Part shown: one piece after another, positions 8,109 to 16,902 of the stretch | Position numbering within the stretch: position 1 is the stretch's first letter | Layout: each line of letters opens with the position of its first letter | Source: VXNE01 sp965203615 | GTDB taxonomy: Bacteria > Pseudomonadota > Gammaproteobacteria > Pseudomonadales > Azotimanducaceae | Assembly: GCA_965203615.1 (NCBI GenBank) | Contig: OZ241900.1 | Coordinates: forward strand, 2,604,001 to 2,668,000 | Direction: 5' to 3' | Length of the DNA: 64,000 nt | The notes under the pieces: generated by a model | Told to the model about the DNA's origin: nothing | What the model saw: the letters and a program-made list of their open reading frames with translations, nothing else | Databases searched by the model: none | Made by a program: the position numbers and the translations under genes

Positions 8109-9009
8109 ACATGGGAGATTCTTCGCGGGTTTGGCGATTGCGCTGGCCTGCGCGCACGGACATGCCGACCTGATGGACCGGGTCGAACATCGTCACGCGG
8201 AGAACGACGGCGTCAGGATCCACTACGTCGTTGCTGGCGCGGGGCCTCTCGTAGTCATGGTCCACGGCTTTCCGGACTTCTGGTATTCGTGGCGCGACCA
8301 GATGGCGGCACTCGAAGACAGCTATCGGGTCGCCGCTGTGGACCTGCGCGGGTACAACGGGAGCGACAGACCCGAGGGCGTGGAGAGCTATGCCATGCCC
8401 TTGCTGGTAGCCGATGTCGCTGCGGTCATCGCGGCAGAAGCAGAGACGTCCGCGGTCGTTGTCGGCCACGACTGGGGTGGCGCGATCGCCTGGAGCCTCG
8501 CCATGTCGCGCCCGGAACTGGTGTCCTCGCTGGTGATCCTGAACTTGCCCCATCCCGCGGGCCTGAGACGGGAACTGGCGACGAATCCCGACCAGCAACG
8601 GAGCAGCGCCTATGCGTACGCGTTTCAGAAGCCCGATGCGCACCTCTCCTTGACCGCCGAGGCGCTGGCTGGCTGGGTGACGGACGAGTCGGCCCGAGAA
8701 CGCTACGTGGAGGCGTTCGAGCGCTCCGACTTCGAAGCTATGCTGAACTATTACAAGGCGAACTTTCCGTCCGTTGCGCAAGCCGGCGATGCGGTCGCGT
8801 TGCCGAAGGTGCAATGTCCGGTACTGATGTTCCACGGCCTCGATGACCAGGCGCTGCTGCCCGGTGCGCTGAACGGCACCTGGGAGTGGGTGGAAAGCGA
8901 CCTGACGCTGGTGACGATTCCCGGCGCCGGTCACTTCGTGCAGCAGGACGCCAGCGAAGTCGTGTCTCAGACGATGCGCGACTGGTTGGGCAGGCGGGTC
9001 GGGCGATAG
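8092..9009 (+). CDS. secreted alpha/beta hydrolase (epoxide hydrolase/haloalkane dehalogenase type)
   Basis: The protein is 305 aa from the ATG at 8092; a TTG at 8053 is in frame but less likely. A signal peptide spans ~1-27, with a basic start and a hydrophobic core ending in A-H-G-H-A. The oxyanion-hole motif H-G-F-P-D-F-W-Y-S-W is followed by the nucleophile elbow G-H-D-W-G-G, with Asp as nucleophile as in epoxide hydrolases. The closing His is in G-A-G-H-F-V-Q. The export signal makes it periplasmic, which is less common for this family. Its stop abuts the convergent stop at 9010. Confidence 0.88.
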   Translation: MARGTRHGRFFAGLAIALACAHGHADLMDRVEHRHAENDGVRIHYVVAGAGPLVVMVHGFPDFWYSWRDQMAALEDSYRVAAVDLRGYNGSDRPEGVESYAMPLLVADVAAVIAAEAETSAVVVGHDWGGAIAWSLAMSRPELVSSLVILNLPHPAGLRRELATNPDQQRSSAYAYAFQKPDAHLSLTAEALAGWVTDESARERYVEAFERSDFEAMLNYYKANFPSVAQAGDAVALPKVQCPVLMFHGLDDQALLPGALNGTWEWVESDLTLVTIPGAGHFVQQDASEVVSQTMRDWLGRRVGR

Positions 9010-10620
9010 CTACGCGGGGTCGACGAGGACCCCCGGATTGAGTATCCCGTTCGGGTCGAATCGACGTTTGACCGCCGTGAGCGCCGCGCCGAAGAGATCG
9101 GGTCGCTGCCGGTCCCAGGCCGGTCGGTGCATGCGGCCGACGGCGTGGTGATGCGTCACCGTACCGCCCGCGTCGACGACGGTGGCCATGGCTTCGTCCT
9201 TGATGGCCCGCCACTGCTCCGCTTCGGCACCGGAACGCGCCGCGCCGTTGAACGTGTAATAGGGCGCGGGACCATCGGGATAGACGTGTGTGAAACGGCA
9301 GGACAGGAACGCGCCGTCGCCCAGCACCTCGTCGAGTACACGTTGCATGCGCGCGCGGACCGCTGTGTCGAATTCGGGCCAGCGGTCCCAGGTGATCGCG
9401 GTCTCGAAGGTGTCGGACAACAGGCCAAGCCCGTTCGTCGCGCCGGCGTTGACGCCGATAAACGCCTGTCGCCAGGCCCCGACGGCCCCGCCGCGGCGTC
9501 CGGTCTGTCCGTCGCCATCGTCGATGACCAAGTCCTCATCGTCGACAAGACCGCCGTGGCCCCGGGCGATGGCCACGGCACTCCTGAGATGTTCACCCTG
9601 GGAAAGATCGGCCGATTCGAAGCCGATGATCAGGAGCGCGTGCGTGCCGTCGAGCCCGGCCTTGTCCCCGGCCTCGGCCGGATCGAGAATGCGCAGGTTC
9701 GCCGGCCAGAGTCTCGCCTGAACGATGGCGCGGACCGCCTCGCCGCCCGCGTGCCAGTCGCGGAACAGCACACCGGCGTTGGCCCTGTACCTGGGCCGTT
9801 TCTGCAGGCGCAGCCAGCACTCGCTGATGATGCCGAGCGCACCTTCGGAGCCGATCACCAGCCGGTCCGGGCTGGGACCCGCGCCGCTGCCCGGAAGGCG
9901 GCGCGTTTCCATCCATCCTGCGGGCGTGAGCATGCGAGTGGATTCGACGAAGTCGTCGATGTGCGTGTGGTTCGTCGCGTAGTGTCCGCCGGAGCGGGTC
10001 GCGACCCATCCTCCCACGGTGGACCAGGGAAAGCTCTGCGGAAAGTGCCGCAACGTCAGGCCCTGGGGACGCAGCGCCGATTCGAGATCGGGGCCGAGGA
10101 TGCCTGCCTGGAATCTGCCCGCGCGTGACACTTCGTCGACTTCGAGCACGTCGTTCAGGTTGTCCATGTCGATGGTAACGGCGCCATTGGCGGTTTCCGG
10201 CACGCTCACGCCCCATACCACCGAAGTGCCGCCCCCGTAGGGGATCGCGGCACAACCTCTCGCATCGCACCATTCGAGGGCGGATTCGAGTTCGGCTTCC
10301 GTCCGTGGGTGGGCCACCGCGTCGGGCGGGTTCCTGAACACCCCGCGCAGCGCCGAGAGGAGTTCGGTGCTGTGTCCGCCGTAGGTGTGGGTCAGCCTTT
10401 CCGTCTTGTCCGACCGGACGAAAGCGGACAACCGAGGGGGGATGTCGATGCGGCTTGCCGGCAATGTGATGTCTGCGGTCGCCGGAACGGGCGGAACTTG
10501 CACCTCCCGGCCGAGTCGCTCGGAAACCCGTCGGGCGGCCTGCCTGCGCTGTGCTTCGGTCGGTTCGTCCGAGACGTATCCCCAGGTCCAGAAACTGCGG
10601 CGTTCTGCTCTTGCGGCCAT
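9010..10620 (-). CDS. FAD-linked oxidase, alkyldihydroxyacetonephosphate synthase (AGPS)-like
   Basis: This 536-aa protein belongs to the vanillyl-alcohol-oxidase flavoprotein fold. The FAD-binding PP-loop has P-Y-G-G-G-T-S-V-V-W-G (about 130-140), a form typical of AGPS-like proteins. The N-terminus has the W-x-W-G-Y signature of that group. C-terminal H-H-H-A-V-G-R matches the AGPS active-site histidine cluster. In animals AGPS makes ether-lipid precursors; bacterial relatives are mostly uncharacterised. A role in ether lipid or glycolate/lactate-type oxidation is possible. It has no operon partner on its strand. Confidence 0.85.
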   Translation of the reverse strand: MAARAERRSFWTWGYVSDEPTEAQRRQAARRVSERLGREVQVPPVPATADITLPASRIDIPPRLSAFVRSDKTERLTHTYGGHSTELLSALRGVFRNPPDAVAHPRTEAELESALEWCDARGCAAIPYGGGTSVVWGVSVPETANGAVTIDMDNLNDVLEVDEVSRAGRFQAGILGPDLESALRPQGLTLRHFPQSFPWSTVGGWVATRSGGHYATNHTHIDDFVESTRMLTPAGWMETRRLPGSGAGPSPDRLVIGSEGALGIISECWLRLQKRPRYRANAGVLFRDWHAGGEAVRAIVQARLWPANLRILDPAEAGDKAGLDGTHALLIIGFESADLSQGEHLRSAVAIARGHGGLVDDEDLVIDDGDGQTGRRGGAVGAWRQAFIGVNAGATNGLGLLSDTFETAITWDRWPEFDTAVRARMQRVLDEVLGDGAFLSCRFTHVYPDGPAPYYTFNGAARSGAEAEQWRAIKDEAMATVVDAGGTVTHHHAVGRMHRPAWDRQRPDLFGAALTAVKRRFDPNGILNPGVLVDPA

Positions 10621-10847
10621 CCTTCTCCTCCCGATCCGGGGGTCGGTCCACGGTGCCGTGGGGCGTTGGGATCCACGCCACTATGACATAATCCCGCGCC
10701 ACATCATCCCACCCCCCAAACGTGATTCGCAGGGTTCCCGGCACGCATGCGCAAGTGCCAGGGCCGATGAACCTTGCGACCCGGCCGGAGAACAACATGG
10801 CGGAAACTGCAAGCGGACCCGGGCGCCGGATCGCCGGACCCTGACGC

Positions 10848-11249
10848 ATGCCTGTCGATCGCGTGCGCCGTATCGCCCAGGAGAGCTTCGCGGAGATGCT
10901 CGGCGTCGAGATTCTGGAGCAGGACGAGGATCGCGTCGTCGCGCGATTGCCGTATCGGGATCAGTTGGGTACTGGCCGCATCCATGGCGGTGCGATCAGC
11001 GGTCTGGTGGACGTCGCGGCCACGGCTGCGTTCTGGTCGCGTCGCGACCTGCCTTCGAACGCGCGTGGCGCGACCATCGGTTTCACCATCAACTTCCTGC
11101 GCTTGGCCGTGGAGACCGACCTGTCCGCGATCGCGACGGTGCGGCGGCGCGGTCGGACCATCTGCGTCGGTGACGTGTCGGTCGTCGGCGAGGACGGCGA
11201 GGAGGTTGCCGCGGCGGTGGTGACCTACAAGCTCGACCAGCGGCAGTAG
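10848..11249 (+). CDS. PaaI-type hotdog thioesterase
   Basis: This 133-aa protein has the single hotdog-fold pattern with the catalytic loop G-R-I-H-G-G-A-I-S-G-L-V-D (residues ~44-56), as in PaaI and YbgC relatives that hydrolyse acyl-CoA or aryl-CoA thioesters. It lies in a 227-bp gap from the divergent AGPS-like gene and 19 bp ahead of the Nramp-like transporter, with which it may be co-transcribed. The substrate is unknown. Confidence 0.85.
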   Translation: MPVDRVRRIAQESFAEMLGVEILEQDEDRVVARLPYRDQLGTGRIHGGAISGLVDVAATAAFWSRRDLPSNARGATIGFTINFLRLAVETDLSAIATVRRRGRTICVGDVSVVGEDGEEVAAAVVTYKLDQRQ

Positions 11250-11268
11250 CTGTTCGCGGGCGACAGTC

Positions 11269-12618
11269 TTGAGCGACGACCCCTACACCATTCGGCCGGG
11301 CGGGACCATGTCACCGCCATCGACCCTGGGCGGCCGCCTGCGAAGCCTCGGTCCGGGGATCGTCGTTTCCGGCTCCATCGTGGGGTCGGGCGAGATCCTG
11401 CTCACCGCGGGCCTCGGCGCCGCTGCGGGTTTCGTCGTGCTCTGGTGGGTGCTCTTCTCCTGCTGGGTGAAGTCGCTGATCCAGGCGGAACTCGCCCGCT
11501 ATGTCGTTACGAGCGGGGACACGTACCTGCGCGCGCTGAATCGGGTGCCGGGCAAAGTGGGCCCGGTCGCGTGGCCGCTGTGGATCGTCATGCTCGGCTA
11601 CCTGCCGGGCATATTCGGCACTGCGGGCATCATCGGCGGCGCAGGCCAGGGACTGGGTCTGCTGTTGCCGGAAGTCGACGGCGCCTGGGCGACGATCATC
11701 GCCGCCGTCGTCGCCATGGTGGTCCTCGGTACCGGCGCGTACGCTCGCCTGGAGAAGGTCATGCTGGTGCTGGTCATGAGCTTCACGTTTGCCACCATCG
11801 TGTCGGCGCTGCTCATGCAGACGACGGAATACGCCGTCACCGGGGCCGACATCCTGTCGGGTCTGACCTTCGAGTTTCCCTTGGAGTACGCGGTGCTGGC
11901 GCTCGCCATGTACGGCGCGACCGGGGTCGCCGCCAGCGAGATCGCGGGCTACACGTACTGGTGCGTCGAAAAGGGATACCCCACCTTCATCGGCGGCGAC
12001 CGCGACGCGCCGGGCTGGGTTGAGCGCGCCCGGGGCTGGATCCGGGTCATCCAGACCGATGTGTGGGTGACGCTGGCCATTCTGACTTGCGCAACGCTCG
12101 CCTTCTTTTTTCTTGGCGCGGGCGTGCTCCATCCGTTGGGCCTGCGGCCATCCGGCACGGAGACGATCACCGTGCTCTCCGGCATGTATACCCAGGTCCT
12201 GGGTCCGTGGTCGTTCTGGCTCTTCAGTTTCGGTGCATTCTGCATCCTGTTTTCGACGGTGCTTTCGGGCATCGGCGCCGGTTCCCGCGCCTTTCCCGAC
12301 CTGCTCGTGACGCTCGGCTTCATCGATCGCCAGAACCTGGCCCTGCGGCGAAAGTGGATCGCCGGCTACGTCATCGTCATGCCCCTGCTGTGCGCGGGAA
12401 TCTACGTTTCCATTCAGCGGCCGATCTGGCTCATCATCATCGGCGCATCCTACGGTGCCTTCATGCTGCCGCTGCAGAGCTACCTGACCCTTTACCTGCA
12501 CGCGCGCAGACTGGATCCGCGCGTGCGTCCGAGACGCTGGGTCACGTGGGCCGTGGGCACGATCCTCGCGGTGCAGGCGCTACTTTCCGCGTTCATCATT
12601 CGCAATCTCCTTGCCTGA
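11269..12618 (+). CDS. Nramp-related transporter lacking the canonical metal-site motifs
   Basis: The protein is 449 aa from TTG 11269; an ATG at 11308 is an alternative start. About 11 hydrophobic segments fit the LeuT/APC fold of Nramp proteins, and the opening G-P-G-I-V-V-S-G-S-I-V-G-S-G-E matches a widespread Nramp-annotated subgroup. True Nramp metal transporters need DPGN in helix 1 and MPH in helix 6. Here helix 1 reads G-S-I-V-G-S-G-E and helix 6 A-M-Y-G-A-T-G-V-A-A-S-E, so manganese or iron transport is doubtful. It stands directly upstream of the lactate-racemase-family gene, which suggests an organic acid or nickel-related role (inference). Confidence 0.82.
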   Translation: MSDDPYTIRPGGTMSPPSTLGGRLRSLGPGIVVSGSIVGSGEILLTAGLGAAAGFVVLWWVLFSCWVKSLIQAELARYVVTSGDTYLRALNRVPGKVGPVAWPLWIVMLGYLPGIFGTAGIIGGAGQGLGLLLPEVDGAWATIIAAVVAMVVLGTGAYARLEKVMLVLVMSFTFATIVSALLMQTTEYAVTGADILSGLTFEFPLEYAVLALAMYGATGVAASEIAGYTYWCVEKGYPTFIGGDRDAPGWVERARGWIRVIQTDVWVTLAILTCATLAFFFLGAGVLHPLGLRPSGTETITVLSGMYTQVLGPWSFWLFSFGAFCILFSTVLSGIGAGSRAFPDLLVTLGFIDRQNLALRRKWIAGYVIVMPLLCAGIYVSIQRPIWLIIIGASYGAFMLPLQSYLTLYLHARRLDPRVRPRRWVTWAVGTILAVQALLSAFIIRNLLA

Positions 12619-12626
12619 GGGCTGCT

Positions 12627-12650
12627 CCCCGCTTGCTTTGCATTGCGGGG
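12627..12650 (+). terminator. hairpin between the transporter and LarA-family genes
   Basis: CCCCGC (12627-12632) pairs with GCGGGG (12645-12650) around a 12-nt loop, 9 bp after the transporter stop. There is no T-run, so attenuation or mRNA processing is as likely as termination. Confidence 0.3.
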
Positions 12651-12693
12651 TCTGCATGATGCGGGTATTGCCGCGAGAGATTGAAGCCGTCCC

Positions 12694-13980
12694 GTGATTG
12701 TCGACTTGCCCTACGGGCGCGGGGAACTGCCGGTGCGGTTGGCCGACGACTGCGAGGTCACGGTCGTCCGCAAACCCGAGATGCCGGTCCTTTCGGATCC
12801 CGGTGCCGCTGTCGCGCGCGCCCTTGAGGAACCGGTCGGGGCAGCGCCGCTTGCCCGCCTCGCGGCCGGGCGCAAGTCGGCCTGCATCCTCATCTGCGAC
12901 GTCACGCGGCCGGTACCCAACGCGCTCTTCCTGAAGAGGCTGATCGGTGAAATCGTTCGCGGAGGCATCCCGCGGGAGCACGTCACCGTGCTGGTCGCGA
13001 CGGGGTTGCACCGTCCCAACGAGGGCACCGAGTTGCGGCAGGTCGTGGGCGACGACTGGGTGGTGCGCAACGTCAGGATAGAGAACCACTTTGCGCGCGA
13101 CGATGCCGCGCACGTCGACCTCGGCACGACGAAGACCCGGGGAACGCCGGTGAAGCTGGATAGGCGCTTCGTCGACGCCGACCTGCGAATCGCGACCGGC
13201 CTGGTGGAGCCGCACATCATGGCGGGCTACTCCGGGGGCTGCAAAGTGGTGGCACCGGGTATCGCCCACCAGGACACGATCCGGACGTTCCACAGCGCCC
13301 GCTTCCTGGAGGACCCTGCGGCGGTGCAATGCAACCTGGCGGGGAACCCCTTGCGCGAAGAACAGCTCGAGATCGTCCGGATGCTGGGAGAGGTCCATGC
13401 CCTCAACACGGTCATCGACGAGCGTCGCCGGCTGTCGTTCGTGAACTTCGGCGAAATCGTCGAGAGCCACCTTGCCGCGGTCGACTTCGCGCACGGATAC
13501 TGCATGGTCTCGCTGCCGCGCCGCTTCAAGACCGTCGTCACGTCGGCGGCGGGATTTCCGCTCGACCAGACCTACTACCAGACCGTCAAGAGCATGCTCA
13601 CGCCCCTGGGGATTCTCGACCGCGATGCGACCCTGATCGTGGCCGCGGACTGTTCGGAGGGGCTTGGTTCGGAGGCCTATCGCGCGGCCCAGCAGCGCCT
13701 CTTGACGCAGAATCCGCAACGTTTCCTGACCGACTTGCTCGGCAAGCGCTTCGCCGAGATAGACGAGTGGCAGACGGAGGTGCAGCTCAAGGCGCAGCGC
13801 GCGGCGAGAGTCCAGCTCTTCAGCGAGCTCGATCCAGCGGACCGCGCCTGCACCGGAGTGGAGGCGATCGATTGCATCGATTCGGCGGTAGCGGCAAGTG
13901 TCGAGCGGGCGGGGGACCCGGCGGTGGCGGTGATTCCCGAGGGACCGTACGTCGTTCCGCAGGCGGCGGGCCGACCGTGA
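12694..13980 (+). CDS. lactate racemase (LarA) family protein, nickel-pincer cofactor enzyme
   Basis: The protein is 428 aa from a GTG at 12694. Key residues of Lactobacillus LarA are present at nearly identical numbers: His106 in G-L-H-R-P (LarA H108), His174 in E-P-H, Lys184 in G-G-C-K (the lysine that carries the nickel-pincer nucleotide) and His200. D-V-T-R-P (69-73) is also typical. The family racemises or epimerises 2-hydroxy acids. The cofactor-making genes larB, larC and larE are not in this window. The stop overlaps the next start (GTGA), so the 122-aa protein after it is probably co-translated. Confidence 0.9.
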   Translation: MIVDLPYGRGELPVRLADDCEVTVVRKPEMPVLSDPGAAVARALEEPVGAAPLARLAAGRKSACILICDVTRPVPNALFLKRLIGEIVRGGIPREHVTVLVATGLHRPNEGTELRQVVGDDWVVRNVRIENHFARDDAAHVDLGTTKTRGTPVKLDRRFVDADLRIATGLVEPHIMAGYSGGCKVVAPGIAHQDTIRTFHSARFLEDPAAVQCNLAGNPLREEQLEIVRMLGEVHALNTVIDERRRLSFVNFGEIVESHLAAVDFAHGYCMVSLPRRFKTVVTSAAGFPLDQTYYQTVKSMLTPLGILDRDATLIVAADCSEGLGSEAYRAAQQRLLTQNPQRFLTDLLGKRFAEIDEWQTEVQLKAQRAARVQLFSELDPADRACTGVEAIDCIDSAVAASVERAGDPAVAVIPEGPYVVPQAAGRP

Positions 13981-14345
13981 AGCTTCGCATCAAGGGAGAC
14001 ACGATCCGGTTGCGGCTGACCCGGTCCGAAGTGGACGCGATAGCCGATGGAGATGTCGTCGTCGAGACGACATCCCTGCCGCAGCCTTTCAGCTACGCGC
14101 TTGAGGCCTCAGGCGAGGCGATCGGCGCGGCGTTCGAGCGCGCACGGATGACGGTCAACATACCTCGCGCTGTCGCCGTGCGTTGGGCCAGCACGGAGGA
14201 AGTATCCCTTCGAGGTCGTGAAGGCGGGGTCGAGATCCTGGTGGAAAAGGACTTTGCCTGCCTTGTGCCGCGTGAAGGAGAAGAAGATTCCGACGCCTTT
14301 CCGAATCCCTTGGCAACTCTCGCGGAGCGCACGGAACGCACCTGA
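13977..14345 (+). CDS. small conserved protein (DUF7009-like)
   Basis: This 122-aa protein starts at a GTG overlapping the LarA-family stop. It is a beta-rich, charged protein with the opening K-L-R-I-K-G-D-T-I-R-L-R-L-T-R-S-E-V, which I associate with a small uncharacterised family (DUF7009). No catalytic motif, membrane segment or signal peptide is visible. The coupling suggests a function linked to the hydroxy-acid racemase, but that is context only. Confidence 0.72.
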   Translation: MKLRIKGDTIRLRLTRSEVDAIADGDVVVETTSLPQPFSYALEASGEAIGAAFERARMTVNIPRAVAVRWASTEEVSLRGREGGVEILVEKDFACLVPREGEEDSDAFPNPLATLAERTERT

Positions 14346-14433
14346 AGTTGAGATGCAGGAGATCGGCGGACGGTTGGTACGCGAGCGTCGTGTCCGAATC
14401 GGAAACTCGATTGACGTTGCCTATTGGTCCAGA

Positions 14434-16902
14434 TCAAGTGTTTCCTATCGGTCGCTGCAAGATTCTCTGGCCCAGACTCACACGGTAGTACTCGGGCCGC
14501 GCGTTCCCGCGTTCCAAAACGAAGGATTCGAGAGCTTTGACTGTTCGCTCCATTAGCAATTTGGCATCCTCCTCCCGTTTGGTTCGATGTAGCAGCATCG
14601 ACAAGTTGATCAAGTCTGCTGCCACGATCGGATGTTGAGTGCCAAACGCAGCCTCATCGATCTCCAAGACACGGCGCGCGAGTTGCTCGGCTTCCTCCAT
14701 CCGACTGGTGTCACGATGCAATCGCGCCAAGTTGCTCAAAACAGGTGCTGTGGTCGGGTGTTGGTCACCGAAGGCGGTTTCATTGATCGCCAACGCTCTT
14801 CGCAACAGTGATTCAGCTTCCTCTATCCGATTGGTTCTGTGCAGAAAAATTGCCAAGTTGTTCAAGACTATCGCCATGTTCGGGTGTTCATTGCCGAAGC
14901 TGACCCCATCGACTTCCAGTGCTCTGCGCAATAGCGCCTCAGCTTCCTCGTTTCGGTTGGCGTCATGTAGCAGAAACGCCAGATTATTGAGCAGCGGTGA
15001 CAAGATTGGGTGCTGTTTGCCGTAGGTAGCTTCACTTATGTCCAGTGCTCGACGCAATATGAGCTCAGCTTCACCGATCTCCTCGGTGTCGTGCAGCAAT
15101 ACGGCCAAATCGTTCGAAGCCCAAGCTATAAGGCTGACATCGGCGATAGTGATCGCTTCTGCAAGGGCGGGGCGCAATTGATCCTTGGAGTCCTCCAATC
15201 GTGCGAGTTCCTTCAATACCTCGGCGATTCTGAGGCGTTGCCGGATGCGTTCTTTGCCATCGCAAATGCTCTCGAGCGAATCTTGGAGGAATGAGAGCTT
15301 CGTCTCGGAGAACGTGTGCAGCGTAAGCGTTTTACCCATCTCCGTAAGCCGGTAGGCGAACTCTTCTAATTCACCGCTTCGGTGCATTTCCCAGCATGCG
15401 ATCATTTCTTCAACTTCTGCAAGATAGTCGCGAGCGGACGAGGTGCTTTTGATGATGCGAGCAATAGATTCGCTTACGGTGTCATCAGCCAGCGGCGCGG
15501 CTTCGAGTATGTAATTCACTACTTGTTCGGCAACTCCACGGGAGGCGTAGAGCCTGGCCATACTGAACTTCGCGATCGCCTTTTCCTTGGCATCGCCGAT
15601 TTCACTCAAATAATCGAGGGCCTTTTCCGCATCGATATTCCCACCATGGACGACTTTTCCACGCAGTAGACGCCGTTTTTCTTCTCGCGCGTCGATGCTC
15701 GGGTAGAAGAGGTTGAAAAATTCGAGCAGGAACGGCAGACGTTTGCGCGCACTGCGGGAGAGGTTCATTGCGAGCCAGATGTCGAAGAACCCCTCGCGAA
15801 TCGTGTAGAGATGCGACCGTTTGTCTCGTGGGTTCTGGGTTGAACGCAGGTAATGTGCATCGGAGAGGCGTTTCAGCAGTGAGGAAGTTTCCTGCTGGCT
15901 CATGCGCATTCGGGCAGCGATTGCCGCTGGTGTCTTTTCCTGGTCGCGCATGCTGGCCATGCACTCCAGTAGCGCGCGTTGGCCGGGCGGCAGCTCGTTC
16001 AGTCGTCCCTGATAGAACGGCGAAATCCTGTCGAGCAGCAGGTGGAATTGGTTCTGCACGCCGGTGACCGATTCGTGGGCGATCAGTTCGTAGAGCATCA
16101 TCGTCAGCCGTGGGTTTCCCCCCGTCATTCGATAGAGGGCTTGGAAACGAGGACGCAAGTCATCAAACGTATCGAGAATGTCCTTTCGTTCGTCCCACTG
16201 CAGATTCAACCGGATGACTTCAACGGATTCTTCAAAGCTCAAGTTGTCCAGGATCTGAATGTCAAAGAAGTCGTAAAACGGTTCCCGTATATCGGTGATT
16301 CCGTTGAAGTGCGTCGGTGCTGTGGCCAACAGCAGGCAGCCATTGTCGCCCATTAGGAACTTCCGTAATGAAGCTATGTCATCCTTGCTACGGATTTGCC
16401 GGGTAAAGATCTCTCCCAGATTTTCAAGCATCACGAGCATCGTGCGATTGCACCGGCGATTCTGTTCGCGGATTGCAGGAACGAGTGTGTCGACTACAGT
16501 GTCGTTGTCTTCCTCGGTTTCCACGTCGGCAAACAGGTCTGACCATATCGATTCGTCTTCGAAGGCATCTTTCAAGATTCGACAAAGACCGATCAGGAAG
16601 TCGGCGAAGGAACGCGTCCGATTCGATTCCTCCGGGAATCGCACAACCACAGCCCTGGCACTTAGCGTTTTGTCTGATCGAATTGCGTCTTCAATGCATG
16701 AGAGCAAGTGGGTCTTGCCAATGCCGCGCGGGCCGATAAACAACATGTGATGTTTCGACTTTCTGCCTAAGGAATTTCGCAAGGATTCGATGGCGTTGTC
16801 GAGCAGGTGTTGACGCCCGACGCTGGTTCGCCGCAAGCGTTCCGGACTGGTCACGCCCGACCGGTACAACCCGATGTTCGTATTGAGGGACGGCTCAGGC
16901 AT
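14434..16902 (-). CDS. AAA/STAND-like ATPase with winged helix and TPR repeats
   Basis: This 822-aa protein has a P-loop I-G-P-R-G-I-G-K-T-H at ~56-65. A Walker-B-like strand T-M-L-V-M-L-E-N is at ~154-161, with Glu where Asp is usual. A G-G-N-P-R-L sensor-2-type motif follows near 265. Residues ~300-375 resemble a MarR-like winged helix (Q-R-A-L-L-E-C-M-A, then A-A-R-M-R-M-S-Q-Q-E). Residues ~600-800 hold five 42-residue TPRs of kinesin-light-chain type (A-E-x-L-L-R-R-A-L repeated). It overlaps the upstream ATPase by 8 nt. The layout is that of a signal-sensing NTPase; the function is unknown. Confidence 0.85.
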   Translation of the reverse strand: MPEPSLNTNIGLYRSGVTSPERLRRTSVGRQHLLDNAIESLRNSLGRKSKHHMLFIGPRGIGKTHLLSCIEDAIRSDKTLSARAVVVRFPEESNRTRSFADFLIGLCRILKDAFEDESIWSDLFADVETEEDNDTVVDTLVPAIREQNRRCNRTMLVMLENLGEIFTRQIRSKDDIASLRKFLMGDNGCLLLATAPTHFNGITDIREPFYDFFDIQILDNLSFEESVEVIRLNLQWDERKDILDTFDDLRPRFQALYRMTGGNPRLTMMLYELIAHESVTGVQNQFHLLLDRISPFYQGRLNELPPGQRALLECMASMRDQEKTPAAIAARMRMSQQETSSLLKRLSDAHYLRSTQNPRDKRSHLYTIREGFFDIWLAMNLSRSARKRLPFLLEFFNLFYPSIDAREEKRRLLRGKVVHGGNIDAEKALDYLSEIGDAKEKAIAKFSMARLYASRGVAEQVVNYILEAAPLADDTVSESIARIIKSTSSARDYLAEVEEMIACWEMHRSGELEEFAYRLTEMGKTLTLHTFSETKLSFLQDSLESICDGKERIRQRLRIAEVLKELARLEDSKDQLRPALAEAITIADVSLIAWASNDLAVLLHDTEEIGEAELILRRALDISEATYGKQHPILSPLLNNLAFLLHDANRNEEAEALLRRALEVDGVSFGNEHPNMAIVLNNLAIFLHRTNRIEEAESLLRRALAINETAFGDQHPTTAPVLSNLARLHRDTSRMEEAEQLARRVLEIDEAAFGTQHPIVAADLINLSMLLHRTKREEDAKLLMERTVKALESFVLERGNARPEYYRVSLGQRILQRPIGNT

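Noticed and set aside
11311..12501. 396-aa minus-strand frame opposite the transporter
   Set aside because: The protein is extremely Arg/His/Asp/Gln-rich and shows no domain. The plus strand encodes an evident membrane protein.
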